Assembly: GCA_031552145.1 (NCBI GenBank)
Contig: JAVBMV010000012.1
Coordinates: 186,001 to 250,000 of the forward strand
DNA: 64,000 nt
Reading direction: 5' to 3'
DNA from: JAVBMV01 sp031552145
GTDB lineage: Bacteria > Myxococcota > Myxococcia > Myxococcales > UBA5297
In this document: piece by piece, positions 50,811 through 59,857 of the stretch
How the letters are laid out: every line of letters begins with the position of its first letter
Position numbering within the stretch: the first letter of the stretch is position 1
Translations under genes and position numbers: made by a program
The notes under the pieces: model-generated
Told to the model about the DNA's origin: nothing
Database searches by the model: none
The model's input: the letters and a program-made list of their open reading frames with translations, nothing else

Positions 50811-52754
50811 TCACTGCCCCGCCACGAAGCGCAACAGGTCCTCCAGCTCCACGGGCTTGCGGAAGACCGCGCGGGCGCCCGGCGCGGCGCGTTCCGCCTC
50901 CTTCGCCTCCCAGCCAGTGATGATCGCCAGCCTCGCCAGCGGCCGGATCAGAGAGAAGCGCCGCACCAGCTCCCCTCCCTTGATGTCTGGCATCATCAGA
51001 TCGATCAGCCCCACATCGAAGGACTCCCGGTTCCAGCATTCCAGCCCCTCGGCGCCCGAGAGCGCTGTTGCAACTTGGTGGCCCTCAGAGGCCAGCGCCG
51101 CCGCCAGTACTTCGGCGTTGTCCGCATCGTCATCCACGACGAGGATCTTCTTCACGCCTGGACTCCAATCCGTATGGGCTACTTCGGCGCTCGCCGATTC
51201 CTCCTCGCGTGGCGCCACCCCCAGCTTCAGAGAGAGCTGCTCCCCTCCCTCCGCCAACCTTTCGATGACCAGCTCTCCACCCCAAGAGCGCAGCCGCTCG
51301 ATGTGCGTCTGCAGTGAGAGCGCGTGCTGTTGCTCCCCTTCGGGCGCCTGCACGGGCAGGCTGGCCAGAGTGCAGCGCACATAGCCATCGTGCACCTCAC
51401 CACGGCTCGCGATCCGCAAAGTCCCCCCCGCGCGGAGGCGTTCGCGCGCGCGAAGCAGCGCGGAGATGAGGAGCTCTCTCAGCTCGGCGCGGTTGGCGCG
51501 AACGACTGGCCTTCCCGCGAGATCGAGCTGAAGTGAGAGCGATGACACTCGAGCGCCCTCTGCCTCGGGGCGCACGAGAGCCAACGTCGAGCGGAGCAGC
51601 TGGTTGAGCTCGACGCGCTCCGCCGCGCCGCCGCTCTCGGGACGAGCCAACTCCTGGAGCCCCTGGGCCAACGCGGCGAGCTCCCCTAGCCCTCGCTCCA
51701 GCTCGTCGAGCGTGGACGGGATGGATCCTGGAGAGGCAGTGCACGCCTCCCGCAGCCTCAACGTCCGAAGCCGCATGGGGTTGAGCAGATTATTGAGCGC
51801 GTGGGCCGCACCGTTCGCCAGCTCGCCGATGGCCGTGGCGCGCGACCGTGCGAGCTGCGCGCCCTGAAGCCTCGCGAGCTCCTCGTTGGCGCGCCGGAGG
51901 TCCTGCGCCCTGCGGACATCGTTGCTCAGGTCGCGCGCCGTGGTGATGACGCCGCGCAGAAGATCGCTGGCATCATCGTGCCAAATGACGATGGTGTTCA
52001 ACTCGACTGCCTTGGATGCCGTCCCTTCCCTGATTCGCGCCACGATACGGTGCGGGGGCAACCCATGCCGTATCACGCCAACCGCCGAGAGATCGTCGAC
52101 TCCTATCGCCTCCCCCTCGAGCGTTCTGAATCGATGCCGCTCCAAGAGTTCTGCCATGTGCGCGCCGTCGATCTGTTCGCCTAGCATCGCGCGCAGTTCC
52201 TCTCCGAAGATGCCAAAGATGGGCTCGGTGGCATAGGAGAGCGTCCCGTCCGACTCGATGAGCAGCAGCCCTTCATCGAGATGGGTCAGCAGCGTCTGTA
52301 GGAGCGCCTCCTCGCGAAACTGGGTCCGCTCATTGCGCTGACGGCGCGAATAGTCGGTCACGGCGGCGGCGGCGCCCTCGCCGATGCACTCGCCGATGAG
52401 CGCGGCGACTTCCGGGCTGAGCTGACCGATTCGGCTCTCCCACTCCTCGAGAATGGAGCGCTGCAGCGCGTAGAGCTCGCGGATCAGATCGCCCGCCTCG
52501 CGCCGCCCCTCCAGGTACTCGGCTCCGCGCGGGCGCACATGCTCGGCCCAGAGGCGTGGTGCTTCCAAGCCACCCCTCTCGACCAGCGTCGCCGCGAGCG
52601 CCTGCAGCTCCGAGGCGACGGCCTCCTTGCGCTCTCTCTTCAGCTCGCTCCGCCCAAGCTCGCGCTTGAGCGCACTCAGGGTGCGCCGCTCGATCGCCTT
52701 GGCGTAGCGCGCCAGGAAGGTCCCCAGCTGGGCATCGGGTGAGACGGTCGCCAC
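50811..52754 (-). CDS. Hybrid histidine kinase with N-terminal RsbRD-like and C-terminal receiver domains
   Basis: The 647-residue cytoplasmic protein has an all-helical N-terminal region (1-135, RsbRD-like by eye) and a PAS-type sensor (about 145-270). The HisKA helix carries His318 (LANGAAHALNNLLNP). An HATPase-like part follows, then a receiver from about 535, with Asp585 in VGLIDLMMPDIKGG, Thr in AIITG and Lys633 in FRKP. In the ATPase part the N-box Asn appears replaced by Ser431 (LLISALLRA), and I see no clear G-boxes, so autokinase activity is doubtful. The GTG at 52754 has GGGAG 6 nt upstream; the true start may be a GTG at 52775. Confidence 0.82.
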   Translation of the reverse strand: MATVSPDAQLGTFLARYAKAIERRTLSALKRELGRSELKRERKEAVASELQALAATLVERGGLEAPRLWAEHVRPRGAEYLEGRREAGDLIRELYALQRSILEEWESRIGQLSPEVAALIGECIGEGAAAAVTDYSRRQRNERTQFREEALLQTLLTHLDEGLLLIESDGTLSYATEPIFGIFGEELRAMLGEQIDGAHMAELLERHRFRTLEGEAIGVDDLSAVGVIRHGLPPHRIVARIREGTASKAVELNTIVIWHDDASDLLRGVITTARDLSNDVRRAQDLRRANEELARLQGAQLARSRATAIGELANGAAHALNNLLNPMRLRTLRLREACTASPGSIPSTLDELERGLGELAALAQGLQELARPESGGAAERVELNQLLRSTLALVRPEAEGARVSSLSLQLDLAGRPVVRANRAELRELLISALLRARERLRAGGTLRIASRGEVHDGYVRCTLASLPVQAPEGEQQHALSLQTHIERLRSWGGELVIERLAEGGEQLSLKLGVAPREEESASAEVAHTDWSPGVKKILVVDDDADNAEVLAAALASEGHQVATALSGAEGLECWNRESFDVGLIDLMMPDIKGGELVRRFSLIRPLARLAIITGWEAKEAERAAPGARAVFRKPVELEDLLRFVAGQ

Positions 52755-52781
52755 CTCGCGCTCCCGTTTCGTCACTCTCCA

Positions 52782-53573
52782 ATGCCCAAGATCATGCGCA
52801 TGGCGGCAGAGGCACAGCGCCCCAGAGGAGAGCTGCTGACGGCGCTCGCCCACCTCTACCGCGGCGAGGTGGCCCGCGCCGACGTCTGGCGCTCGCGTCT
52901 CGACAACACCACCAACTGGGCGCTCACCACCGCCGCCGGCGTCGTCTCCATCGGCCTCTCCAGCAGGGCGCCCGCCGCCATCTATGTGGCCGGCATGTTT
53001 TTGGTGCTCAACTTTCTCTTCATCGAGACGCGCCGCTACCGAACGTGGGACGTCTATCTGCATCGCGTGCGGCTGATGGAGACCGCGCTCTTCGCGCCAC
53101 TGCTCAGAGAGGAGCCACTCGACGCGCCCTCGTTGCGCGAGCTCGCCTCCACGATGGATTTGCCACGGGTGACCGTCCCCTTCCGCCAGGCGATCGGACA
53201 GCGGGTAAAGCGCGCCTACGGCCCCGTGCTGGTGGTCCTGCTCATCGCCTGGTTCGTCGCCCTCTATGCGGAAGGCTCCGTTCCCTTCGGCGAGCTGATC
53301 GACAGGATGGCAATCGGCTTTATCCCGGGCTGGCTCGTCGGCGCGCTGGTGCTGCTCATCTACCTAAGCCTGGGCGCGCTCGCCGCGCTGAGCATCCTGA
53401 CCGGTCCTCCCTCCACCGAGGTAATGCCGATCAGGCGCCACCGACGGCCACTTAGCGCGCTCTTCGAGAGCATCGCGCCGCGGGAGCGCCCCGCGGCGGC
53501 GGGCGGCGTCGACTACTCGCCGAAGCAGTCGTCGCTGGTGTCCAGAAAGAACTCCCAGCAAGACTCCATCTGA
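52782..53573 (+). CDS. DUF2270 membrane protein
   Basis: The 263-residue protein has the family N-terminus ALAHLYRGEVARADVWRSRL followed by DNTTNWALTTAAG. It has about four hydrophobic segments: two near residues 45-80 (VAGMFLVLNFLFIE) and two near 145-205 (VLVVLLIAWFVALYA, GWLVGALVLLIYLSL). No function is established for the family. It is divergent from the hybrid kinase with only 27 bp between the chosen starts. Its 3' end overlaps the convergent lipoprotein gene by 61 bp. Nearby in-frame ATGs (52794, 52800) are alternative starts. Confidence 0.83.
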   Translation: MPKIMRMAAEAQRPRGELLTALAHLYRGEVARADVWRSRLDNTTNWALTTAAGVVSIGLSSRAPAAIYVAGMFLVLNFLFIETRRYRTWDVYLHRVRLMETALFAPLLREEPLDAPSLRELASTMDLPRVTVPFRQAIGQRVKRAYGPVLVVLLIAWFVALYAEGSVPFGELIDRMAIGFIPGWLVGALVLLIYLSLGALAALSILTGPPSTEVMPIRRHRRPLSALFESIAPRERPAAAGGVDYSPKQSSLVSRKNSQQDSI

Positions 53574-54232
53574 CCGTACCAAGTCTCGAGGTTGTTGACG
53601 GTGCACTGGTCGAGCTTGCTGAGACAGTCGCCGAATTTCCCGATGCCGGCCCAGTCGCTCTGCACGCAGGTCTCGTCGACGATCTCGATACACTCGGACG
53701 CCGTAATCCTCCCCAGGCCTTCTTCCTCGAGCACCTCGGCGATCACTTGGCACGCCGAATCGAAGAGCTTATCAACGCCCTTCGACATCGCCGCACATGC
53801 CTCGGCCGCGGTCTTGCCCCCGGCACTCGACCCTCCGCAATCGGTCTTCACGTCATCCAGGAGATTCTTGCACACCTCCGCGACTGGCATGAAGGTCGTC
53901 AGCAGGTTCGAGGAGCTGCACTCGGAGGGAAGAGTGTCGAGACATCCAGCAACGGTCAGAAGATCGTCGAGCGAGCCTTCTCCGCAACCCGACAGCTTGG
54001 AGGCGCAAGTAGATGCATCGCCCTCCCAGAACCAGTTATCGAGGATCGTCTGGCACTGATCCGCGGTCGCCTGCGCCTTCCGCACGGAGGCGGCGAAGGT
54101 GTCACATGTCTCGCCGATCTGGGCAGCGGAGGCACCCGTAGAACCCTTGTCATCACCCTCGTCATCACTGCCACCGCAGGCGGCGAGCGTGAAGGTCAAA
54201 GCGGCAACGAGGCAAATCGATCTAAAATGCAT
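53513..54232 (-). CDS. Cys-rich lipoprotein of unknown function (A)
   Basis: The 239-residue product has a lipoprotein signal (MHFRSICLVAALTFTLAAC, lipobox LAAC) and a short Gly/Asp/Ser linker. About 16 cysteines are spread through an otherwise helical mature part (for example DQCQTILDNWF and CASKLSGCGEGSLDDLL). The even number and spacing suggest a disulfide-stabilised envelope protein. It is divergently paired with another Cys-rich lipoprotein at 54322, with similar length and architecture (for example CTVNN/CTAEN followed by a Trp). I do not recognise the family. Its 3' end overlaps the convergent DUF2270 gene. Confidence 0.78.
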   Translation of the reverse strand: MHFRSICLVAALTFTLAACGGSDDEGDDKGSTGASAAQIGETCDTFAASVRKAQATADQCQTILDNWFWEGDASTCASKLSGCGEGSLDDLLTVAGCLDTLPSECSSSNLLTTFMPVAEVCKNLLDDVKTDCGGSSAGGKTAAEACAAMSKGVDKLFDSACQVIAEVLEEEGLGRITASECIEIVDETCVQSDWAGIGKFGDCLSKLDQCTVNNLETWYGQMESCWEFFLDTSDDCFGE

Positions 54233-54321
54233 GTTCTCTCCATGGTGAAAACGATACGGCTACCCTAGTACGGGGTGCAGGGACTTGGCGAGACCCTCCG
54301 AATGAACGAGTATCTACTCCC

Positions 54322-55074
54322 ATGAGATACCCGATTTTCCCGCACCTCTCCCTCTCGGCCCTTCTCCTCTGCGCGGTTCTCGCCGCGTGCGGCTCCTCCG
54401 ACTCACCTGGTTCGCCCGACGCGTCTCCAAAAGATGGAGAGGAGGGGGACCCACAGAAGCAGGAGAAGCTCGAGTCGATCTGTACCGCCCAGCTCGCTCT
54501 CGACGATTCGTTGAAGCAGAGCACCTGCGCCGACGAGTTCGATTTCGATCCCGATCTTTCGCAGGCGAGCTGTGTCGAAGGTCTCCAGGACTGTTCCACG
54601 AACGGGGTCGAACTGATGGAAGAGCTCGTTGGGTGCTACGGGGAGCTGCCACCGTGCACCGCGGAGAACCTCAACGACTGGATGGATGAACTCTCCTACT
54701 GCCAGGGTGAAGTTGGGATGATGTACATCGACATGGAGTGCAGCCCGGACTATCGCGAGGCTTCTTGCGCGGTCTTGGCGACGCTCTCCAGCGATCCCTT
54801 GCAGGTTTGGGACGAGTGCGACGCCAGCCCGGCCGACTTCCCGCCCCTGTCGCGGAGCATTCCTTCCGACACCAAGAGCTGCGTGGAGCTGCTCGAAGGG
54901 AGCAGCTTCGAATGCCGCAAGGCCGTCGCGGGTCTCCTCGACTGCATCGATCTGACTGAGCTCCTCATTTGCGGAGGAGACTTCTACGATACCTGGAGGA
55001 ATCAGGCGCTGCAGTGCTGGTCGCTCCTCGCCGATATGGAGAAGCTTCCGAACTGCCTCGTCTCGAGCAAGTAA
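54322..55074 (+). CDS. Cys-rich lipoprotein of unknown function (B)
   Basis: The 250-residue product starts with a signal peptide and lipobox LAAC (MRYPIFPHLSLSALLLCAVL...), then an acidic Ser/Pro/Asp linker and about 16 cysteines (for example CVEGLQDCSTNG and LPPCTAENLNDWMDELSYC). The shared layout and the matching C-T-x-x-N-L-x-x-W element suggest a distant paralogue of the divergent neighbour. No Shine-Dalgarno is evident. GTATCT (54310-54315) and AGATAC (54325-54330) can form a hairpin covering the ATG, so translation may be restrained. The stop is 4 bp from the convergent small metal-operon gene. Confidence 0.78.
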   Translation: MRYPIFPHLSLSALLLCAVLAACGSSDSPGSPDASPKDGEEGDPQKQEKLESICTAQLALDDSLKQSTCADEFDFDPDLSQASCVEGLQDCSTNGVELMEELVGCYGELPPCTAENLNDWMDELSYCQGEVGMMYIDMECSPDYREASCAVLATLSSDPLQVWDECDASPADFPPLSRSIPSDTKSCVELLEGSSFECRKAVAGLLDCIDLTELLICGGDFYDTWRNQALQCWSLLADMEKLPNCLVSSK

Positions 55075-55078
55075 GCGG

Positions 55079-55342
55079 CTAGTTCGTACAGGAGAGACCG
55101 TTCGGCGGCGCGAAGGCGCAGTCGAGCGCGCCACACTTGCAGTGGAAGAGGTGCATCGGCACGCGCTCGACGGTGATGCCGCCCACCGTCACCTCCTGCT
55201 GCCAAACAGGCTCGGAGCAGACGCAGGGCGCCAGCTCTTTTCCCTTCTCCGGCGCGGCGCTGGAGCGCGCCGCGGCGAAGACCGCGATCGAGATGCCCAC
55301 CAACAGACCCGCGACGAGCGAGAGCTTCTTCAACACGATCAT
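55079..55342 (-). CDS. Small secreted or membrane-anchored Cys-rich protein of the czc-type operon
   Basis: The 87-residue protein has an N-terminal hydrophobic signal (LSLVAGLLVGISIAVFAAA). The compact mature part has six cysteines (40, 42, 68, 70, 75, 85) and His64 and His67, arranged as CVC ... HLFHCKCGALDC. Its ATG overlaps the RND pump stop by 4 bp (ATGA), so it is translationally coupled to metal efflux. A periplasmic metal-binding or chaperone role is inferred; I do not recognise the family. Confidence 0.75.
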   Translation of the reverse strand: MIVLKKLSLVAGLLVGISIAVFAAARSSAAPEKGKELAPCVCSEPVWQQEVTVGGITVERVPMHLFHCKCGALDCAFAPPNGLSCTN

Positions 55343-58300
55343 AGCGTCTCTCCTGTCTCAACTGCACTGGTATCGCCCCCGCGGTGCACGAAAGCGTAAA
55401 GCGTCGGCAATACGAATAGCGTGAGGAAGGTGGCGCTGACCAGTCCGCCGATGACGACCGTGGCGAGCGGGCGTTGGACCTCTGCCCCAGAGCTGCTGGA
55501 GAGCGCCATGGGCAAGAAGCCCAAGGCCGCCACCGTGGCGGTCATGAGCACCGGCCGCAACCTCTTCTGCGCGCCCTCCATCGCGGCGTCGACGGGCGAG
55601 AGCCCCCCCTCTTGCAGTTTCTGCACCGTGGTCAAGAGCACTACTCCGTTGAGCACCGCGATGCCGAAGAGCGCGATGAACCCGACCGCGGCGCTGATCG
55701 AGAAGTCCATCCCCCGCAGCGCGAGCAGAAAGACGCCTCCCACCGCCGCGAAGGGGACGTTGAGGAAGATGAGCAGCGCGGGCTTGAGGCGTCCGAAGGC
55801 CATATAGAGCAGGATGAATATGAGCCCCAGCGCGAGCGGCAACGCCAGCGAGAGGCGGCGGCTCGCGGCGCTGAGGTTCTCGAATTGTCCACCCCAACGG
55901 AGGACGTAGCTCGGCGGCAGCTTCACCTGGGCGGCGACCGTGTCCCGCGCCTCTTTGACGAAGCCTGAGAGATCGCGCCCGCGAACGTTCACCTCCACGC
56001 TCGTCCTGCGCCGCACTCCCTCGCGGTTGATGCTCGCCGGAGAGTCGGTGATCTGAAGGCTGGCCACCTGCCCAAGCGGAATGAGCGGTCCACTTTGGCC
56101 GCTGACCGGCAACGCGCGCACCTGCTCCAGATCGTCCCTCAGCCCCGCTGGGAGGCGCACCTGCATCCTGAAACGGCGCTGCCCCTCATAGACCTCGCCC
56201 ACCGCGCGCCCACCGACGGCCTCGATGGCGTCGAGCGCATCTCGGACAGAGAGGCCATAGCGCGAGGCCGCCGCGCGATCGACCACCACCTCGAGCATGG
56301 GCAACCCCGCCAGCTGCTCGCCTCGCACATCGCTGGCGCCGGGAACCTTTTGCACCACGCCCTGCACCTCGCGGCTCAGCCGCTCCAGCTCCGCCAGATC
56401 GTCCCCATAGATTGTGATGGCCACGTCGGAGCGCGTGCCGCTGATCAGCTCCGCCTGGCGCAGCTCGATGGGCTGCGAGAAAGAGAAGCCCATGCCGGGA
56501 AGCGCCTCCTCCAGCCGCTCCTCGATGGTCGCGACCAGCTCCTCGCGGGTCTCGGCCGTCTTCCATTCACTATGTGGCTTCAGGATGACGATCGCGTCGG
56601 AGATCTCCACCCCCATCGGGTCGGTCGCGATCTCGGGCCGCCCCGTCTTGGAGACCACCGTCTCTACCTCGGGGAACTCCCGCATCACCTTCTCGAAGCG
56701 CGTCGAGCCCGCGAGGCTCTCCTCGAGCGAAGCGCTCGGCAGGCGCAGCACCTGCATCGCCAGCGCCCCCTCGTCCAGCCGGGGGATAAACTCCGCCCCC
56801 ATGCGCCAGGCGACGAGCCCCGCCACTGCGACGAGCGCGAGCGAGACGGCGATGACCCGCTTTGGCAGGCGCATCAACGGCTGGAGGAGGCGCGGATAGA
56901 GCGCGTGCAGGGAGCGGACGAGGCGCGGCTCGCGCTCCTCGGGCCGGTTCCTCATGAAGGTGGCCACCAGCGCCGGAACGAAGGTAAGCGAGGCGACGAA
57001 GGCACCGAGCAGCGCGAAGAGGACCGTCAGCGCCATGGGCTTGAACATCTTCCCTTCGATGCCAGCGAGCGTCAGGATCGGAATATAGACGATGACGATG
57101 ATCGCCTCGCCGAAGAGCGCCGCCTTTCGAACGTCGAGGGTGGAGTCGAGCACCACGCGGGCCGCCTCGCGGTAGCTCATGGGCCCCTCGTTTCCCTCCC
57201 CTCTGCGCCGGCGAACCGCGGCGGAGAGGTGGACCAGCGAGTTCTCGACCACGATGATCGAGCCGTCGACGACGATGCCGAAGTCGATGGCGCCCAGACT
57301 CATGAGGTTTCCGCTGAGCCCCATGGCGCGCATGGCCGTGAAGGCGACCAGCATCGCAAAGGGAATGGCCGCCGCGACGATGAGCCCGCCGCGCACGGTG
57401 CCCAGCAATAGGAAGAGCACGCCGATGACGAAGAGCGCTCCCTCCGCCAGGTTGGTAGCGACGGTCTTGATGGTGCGGTTGACCAGATCGGCCCTATCGT
57501 AAAAGACGTCGATCGTCACGCCCTTGGGGAGCGAGGGCGCGAGCTGCGCGATACGCTCCTTGACGCTCTCCACCACCTCGCGCCCATTGGCGCCAAGCAG
57601 CATCATGACGATGCCGGTGACGATCTCACCGCGTCCGTCGCGCGTGACCGCCCCCTGCCGAATCATGGGCGCCAGGTGAACGTGGGCCACGTCGCGCACG
57701 CGCACCGGCACACCGTCGGAGCGCGTCTCGATGAGCACGTCGGCGATCTCTTCCAAACTCTGGATTCGCCCCTCGCCTCGGACCACCATCTGCTCACCCG
57801 AGCGCACGATGTAGCCGCCACCCGCCGTCGCATTGTTGCGCTCCAGCGCCTCGTAGAGATCGTTGAGCGAGACCTCGAGCGCGCGCAGCCGATCGGGCAG
57901 CACCGCCACCTCGTAGGTCTTCAGCTCGCCGCCAAAGGAGTTGACCTCGACCACGCCCGGCACCGATCGCAGCTCGTAGGCGAGGAACCAGTCGAGCGTG
58001 GAGCGCAGCTCCATCAGCGTCTGGCAGCCGTCATGCGGTGCCTCACCCTCGGCGCAGAGCCGCTCGGCGCGCACCTCGAACTGGAAGATCTCTCCCAACC
58101 CCGAGCTGAGCGGACCCAGCTCGGGCGAGACCCCCTGCGGCAGCTCCTCCCGCGCGGCACCCAACCGCTCGGCGACGAGCTGGCGCGCGCGCAGCAGATC
58201 GGTTCCCTCCTTGAAGACAATGGTGACGGAGGAGAGGCCAAAGCGGGAGAGCGAGCGAATCTGTTCGACATCCGGCAGGCCGCTCATGGCCGACTCGACC

Positions 58301-58500
58301 GGGAAGGTAATCGATTGCTCCACATCGACCGGGCCCATAGCGGGCGCGTTCGTCAGCACCTGCACCTGGACGTTGGTGATGTCGGGCACTGCGTCGATGG
58401 GCAGCGCCAGCATGCTGCGCACGCCGACAAACGCCACCACTGCCACGAAGGTGAAGAGGAGAAGGCGCCACTTCAGGCTCAGCTCGAGGAGAGTCTTCAA
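55339..58500 (-). CDS. Heavy-metal RND efflux pump (CzcA/CusA family)
   Basis: The 1,053-residue inner-membrane pump has the HME-RND layout. It begins LLELSLKWRLLLFTFVAVVA, with ALPIDAVPDITNVQVQVLT. The metal-RND TM4 signature is GAIDFGIVVDGSIIVVENS, with the acidic proton-relay residues. C-terminal FIALFGIAVLNGVVLLTT follows. These separate it from the drug-type pump at 8143-11292. The exported ion (Co/Zn/Cd or Cu/Ag) is not certain; the His-rich adaptor favours divalent cations such as zinc. It is the third gene of the operon, 28 bp after the adaptor. Confidence 0.94.
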   Translation of the reverse strand: MKTLLELSLKWRLLLFTFVAVVAFVGVRSMLALPIDAVPDITNVQVQVLTNAPAMGPVDVEQSITFPVESAMSGLPDVEQIRSLSRFGLSSVTIVFKEGTDLLRARQLVAERLGAAREELPQGVSPELGPLSSGLGEIFQFEVRAERLCAEGEAPHDGCQTLMELRSTLDWFLAYELRSVPGVVEVNSFGGELKTYEVAVLPDRLRALEVSLNDLYEALERNNATAGGGYIVRSGEQMVVRGEGRIQSLEEIADVLIETRSDGVPVRVRDVAHVHLAPMIRQGAVTRDGRGEIVTGIVMMLLGANGREVVESVKERIAQLAPSLPKGVTIDVFYDRADLVNRTIKTVATNLAEGALFVIGVLFLLLGTVRGGLIVAAAIPFAMLVAFTAMRAMGLSGNLMSLGAIDFGIVVDGSIIVVENSLVHLSAAVRRRRGEGNEGPMSYREAARVVLDSTLDVRKAALFGEAIIVIVYIPILTLAGIEGKMFKPMALTVLFALLGAFVASLTFVPALVATFMRNRPEEREPRLVRSLHALYPRLLQPLMRLPKRVIAVSLALVAVAGLVAWRMGAEFIPRLDEGALAMQVLRLPSASLEESLAGSTRFEKVMREFPEVETVVSKTGRPEIATDPMGVEISDAIVILKPHSEWKTAETREELVATIEERLEEALPGMGFSFSQPIELRQAELISGTRSDVAITIYGDDLAELERLSREVQGVVQKVPGASDVRGEQLAGLPMLEVVVDRAAASRYGLSVRDALDAIEAVGGRAVGEVYEGQRRFRMQVRLPAGLRDDLEQVRALPVSGQSGPLIPLGQVASLQITDSPASINREGVRRRTSVEVNVRGRDLSGFVKEARDTVAAQVKLPPSYVLRWGGQFENLSAASRRLSLALPLALGLIFILLYMAFGRLKPALLIFLNVPFAAVGGVFLLALRGMDFSISAAVGFIALFGIAVLNGVVLLTTVQKLQEGGLSPVDAAMEGAQKRLRPVLMTATVAALGFLPMALSSSSGAEVQRPLATVVIGGLVSATFLTLFVLPTLYAFVHRGGDTSAVETGETL

Positions 58501-58528
58501 TACTCAGGCTCCCGGCCCATGAGGCCGC

Positions 58529-59857
58529 TCAGTGCACGTGCCCTTCGGAGAGTTCGCTGGCGAGCAGGGCGCTCTTGAGCGTGAAGGAACCGGCGAGGAT
58601 CACCTCGTTCCCTTCCTCGACGCCGCGCACCAACTCCACCATGCCCCCCGCGCGCTTCCCCACCACGACGGGAATTGGCTTGAAGGAGCGTACCTCTCCT
58701 CCCGCCTTCGCGGAGGCCACGGGCACGAAGAGCATCTGCTGCCCACCAATCGTAGCGAGCGCATCCGCCGGCACGGCGAGCGGTACCTCTCCCGAGAATC
58801 CGCCAGCGAGCTCGATGCTGCCGAAGAGGCCGCTGCGCAGGCGCGAGTCGGGGCGCTCCAATGCCACGCGGATCGGGAGAGAGCGGGAAGGTTCGTCGAG
58901 CGCGGGAGCCACGTAGACAATGGAGCCCGGCATGGTGAGATCGGGGAAGGCGTGGAGTCTCACCCACACCTTGATGCCCAGCTGAATCCGAGAGAGCTCC
59001 AGCTCCGGCACATTGCCGCGGACCCAAACCTTGGACGGATCGGTCACGATGAAGATGGGCTGCTCGGGGCTGACGCTCTCCCCGATGGTGCCGGCGACCT
59101 CGACAACCACTCCCTCGATTGGCGAGACGAGTGAGAGCTCTCCCGCCTTGCCCGTTCCAAAGACAGAGAGCTGGCGCCGCAACCCCTCCACCTCCGCGGA
59201 GAGCTCGCCCACCTGTGCCTCGGCATCGATGAGCGAGCGCTGCGATCCTATTCCCTCCGTGACCAGCTTGCGCTGCCGCTCCAGGTTGGCGCGCGCCGCC
59301 TGGAGCCGCGCCCGTGCCTGGTCCATGCGCGCGCGCGCCGTGGAGACGTCGCCCGAGGCAATCGTCCCAAGAACTTCGCCGCGCTTAACGCTCGAGCCAA
59401 GCGAGACCAGCACCTTGGTGATGCGGCCCGTCACCAGCGGCCGGACCTGGGCGGTGCTGGAGGGCTCGAACTGGATTTCGGCGGGGATGGCCGCGCCGCC
59501 CGCCAGCGAGCGCCGCTCCACCTTGCCGACGCGGATACCGGCGAGCTCCATCGCCTCGCGGGTGAGGGAGACCAGGCCATGCTCGCCCTCGCCCTCGCCA
59601 TCTTCATGGTCGTGGCCTTCATGCGCGTCGGCTTCCCCATGTTCGTGGCCATGCTCGCCTTCATGGTGGCCGCCGTGCTCGTGGCCGTGTCCATCGCCGT
59701 GCTCGTGGCCATGCTCGTCGGCGTGTCTGTGCCCATGCTCATCGCTTTGGGCATGACCGTGCTTCTCTGCCTCTCGCGGCCCCTCCTTCTTCGCTTCGGG
59801 GCACGAGGCCGCGAGAGCGCAGGAGATGAGCGCGATGAAGAGCGTACGTGCCTGCAT
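58529..59857 (-). CDS. Metal efflux periplasmic adaptor (CzcB-like) with His-rich N-terminus
   Basis: The 442-residue adaptor starts MQARTLFIALISCALAASCP, a lipoprotein-type signal with lipobox LAASC. Residues 33-93 hold about 20 histidines in HGH/HEH-type repeats among acidic residues, a strong candidate for periplasmic Zn/Co/Ni capture. Standard adaptor domains follow: a lipoyl half-motif around VRPLVTGRITKVLVSLGSSV, a helical hairpin (about 165-230) and a beta-barrel with SPIEGVVVEVAGTIGESV. The ATG at 59857 overlaps the upstream TAA by one base (TAATG) and has GGAGA upstream, so it is translationally coupled to the czcC-like gene. Confidence 0.92.
   Translation of the reverse strand: MQARTLFIALISCALAASCPEAKKEGPREAEKHGHAQSDEHGHRHADEHGHEHGDGHGHEHGGHHEGEHGHEHGEADAHEGHDHEDGEGEGEHGLVSLTREAMELAGIRVGKVERRSLAGGAAIPAEIQFEPSSTAQVRPLVTGRITKVLVSLGSSVKRGEVLGTIASGDVSTARARMDQARARLQAARANLERQRKLVTEGIGSQRSLIDAEAQVGELSAEVEGLRRQLSVFGTGKAGELSLVSPIEGVVVEVAGTIGESVSPEQPIFIVTDPSKVWVRGNVPELELSRIQLGIKVWVRLHAFPDLTMPGSIVYVAPALDEPSRSLPIRVALERPDSRLRSGLFGSIELAGGFSGEVPLAVPADALATIGGQQMLFVPVASAKAGGEVRSFKPIPVVVGKRAGGMVELVRGVEEGNEVILAGSFTLKSALLASELSEGHVH

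Noticed and set aside
56095..57411. 438-codon plus-strand open frame opposite the metal RND pump
   Set aside because: It is an antisense shadow; the composition is dominated by Arg, His and Asp and shows no domain.
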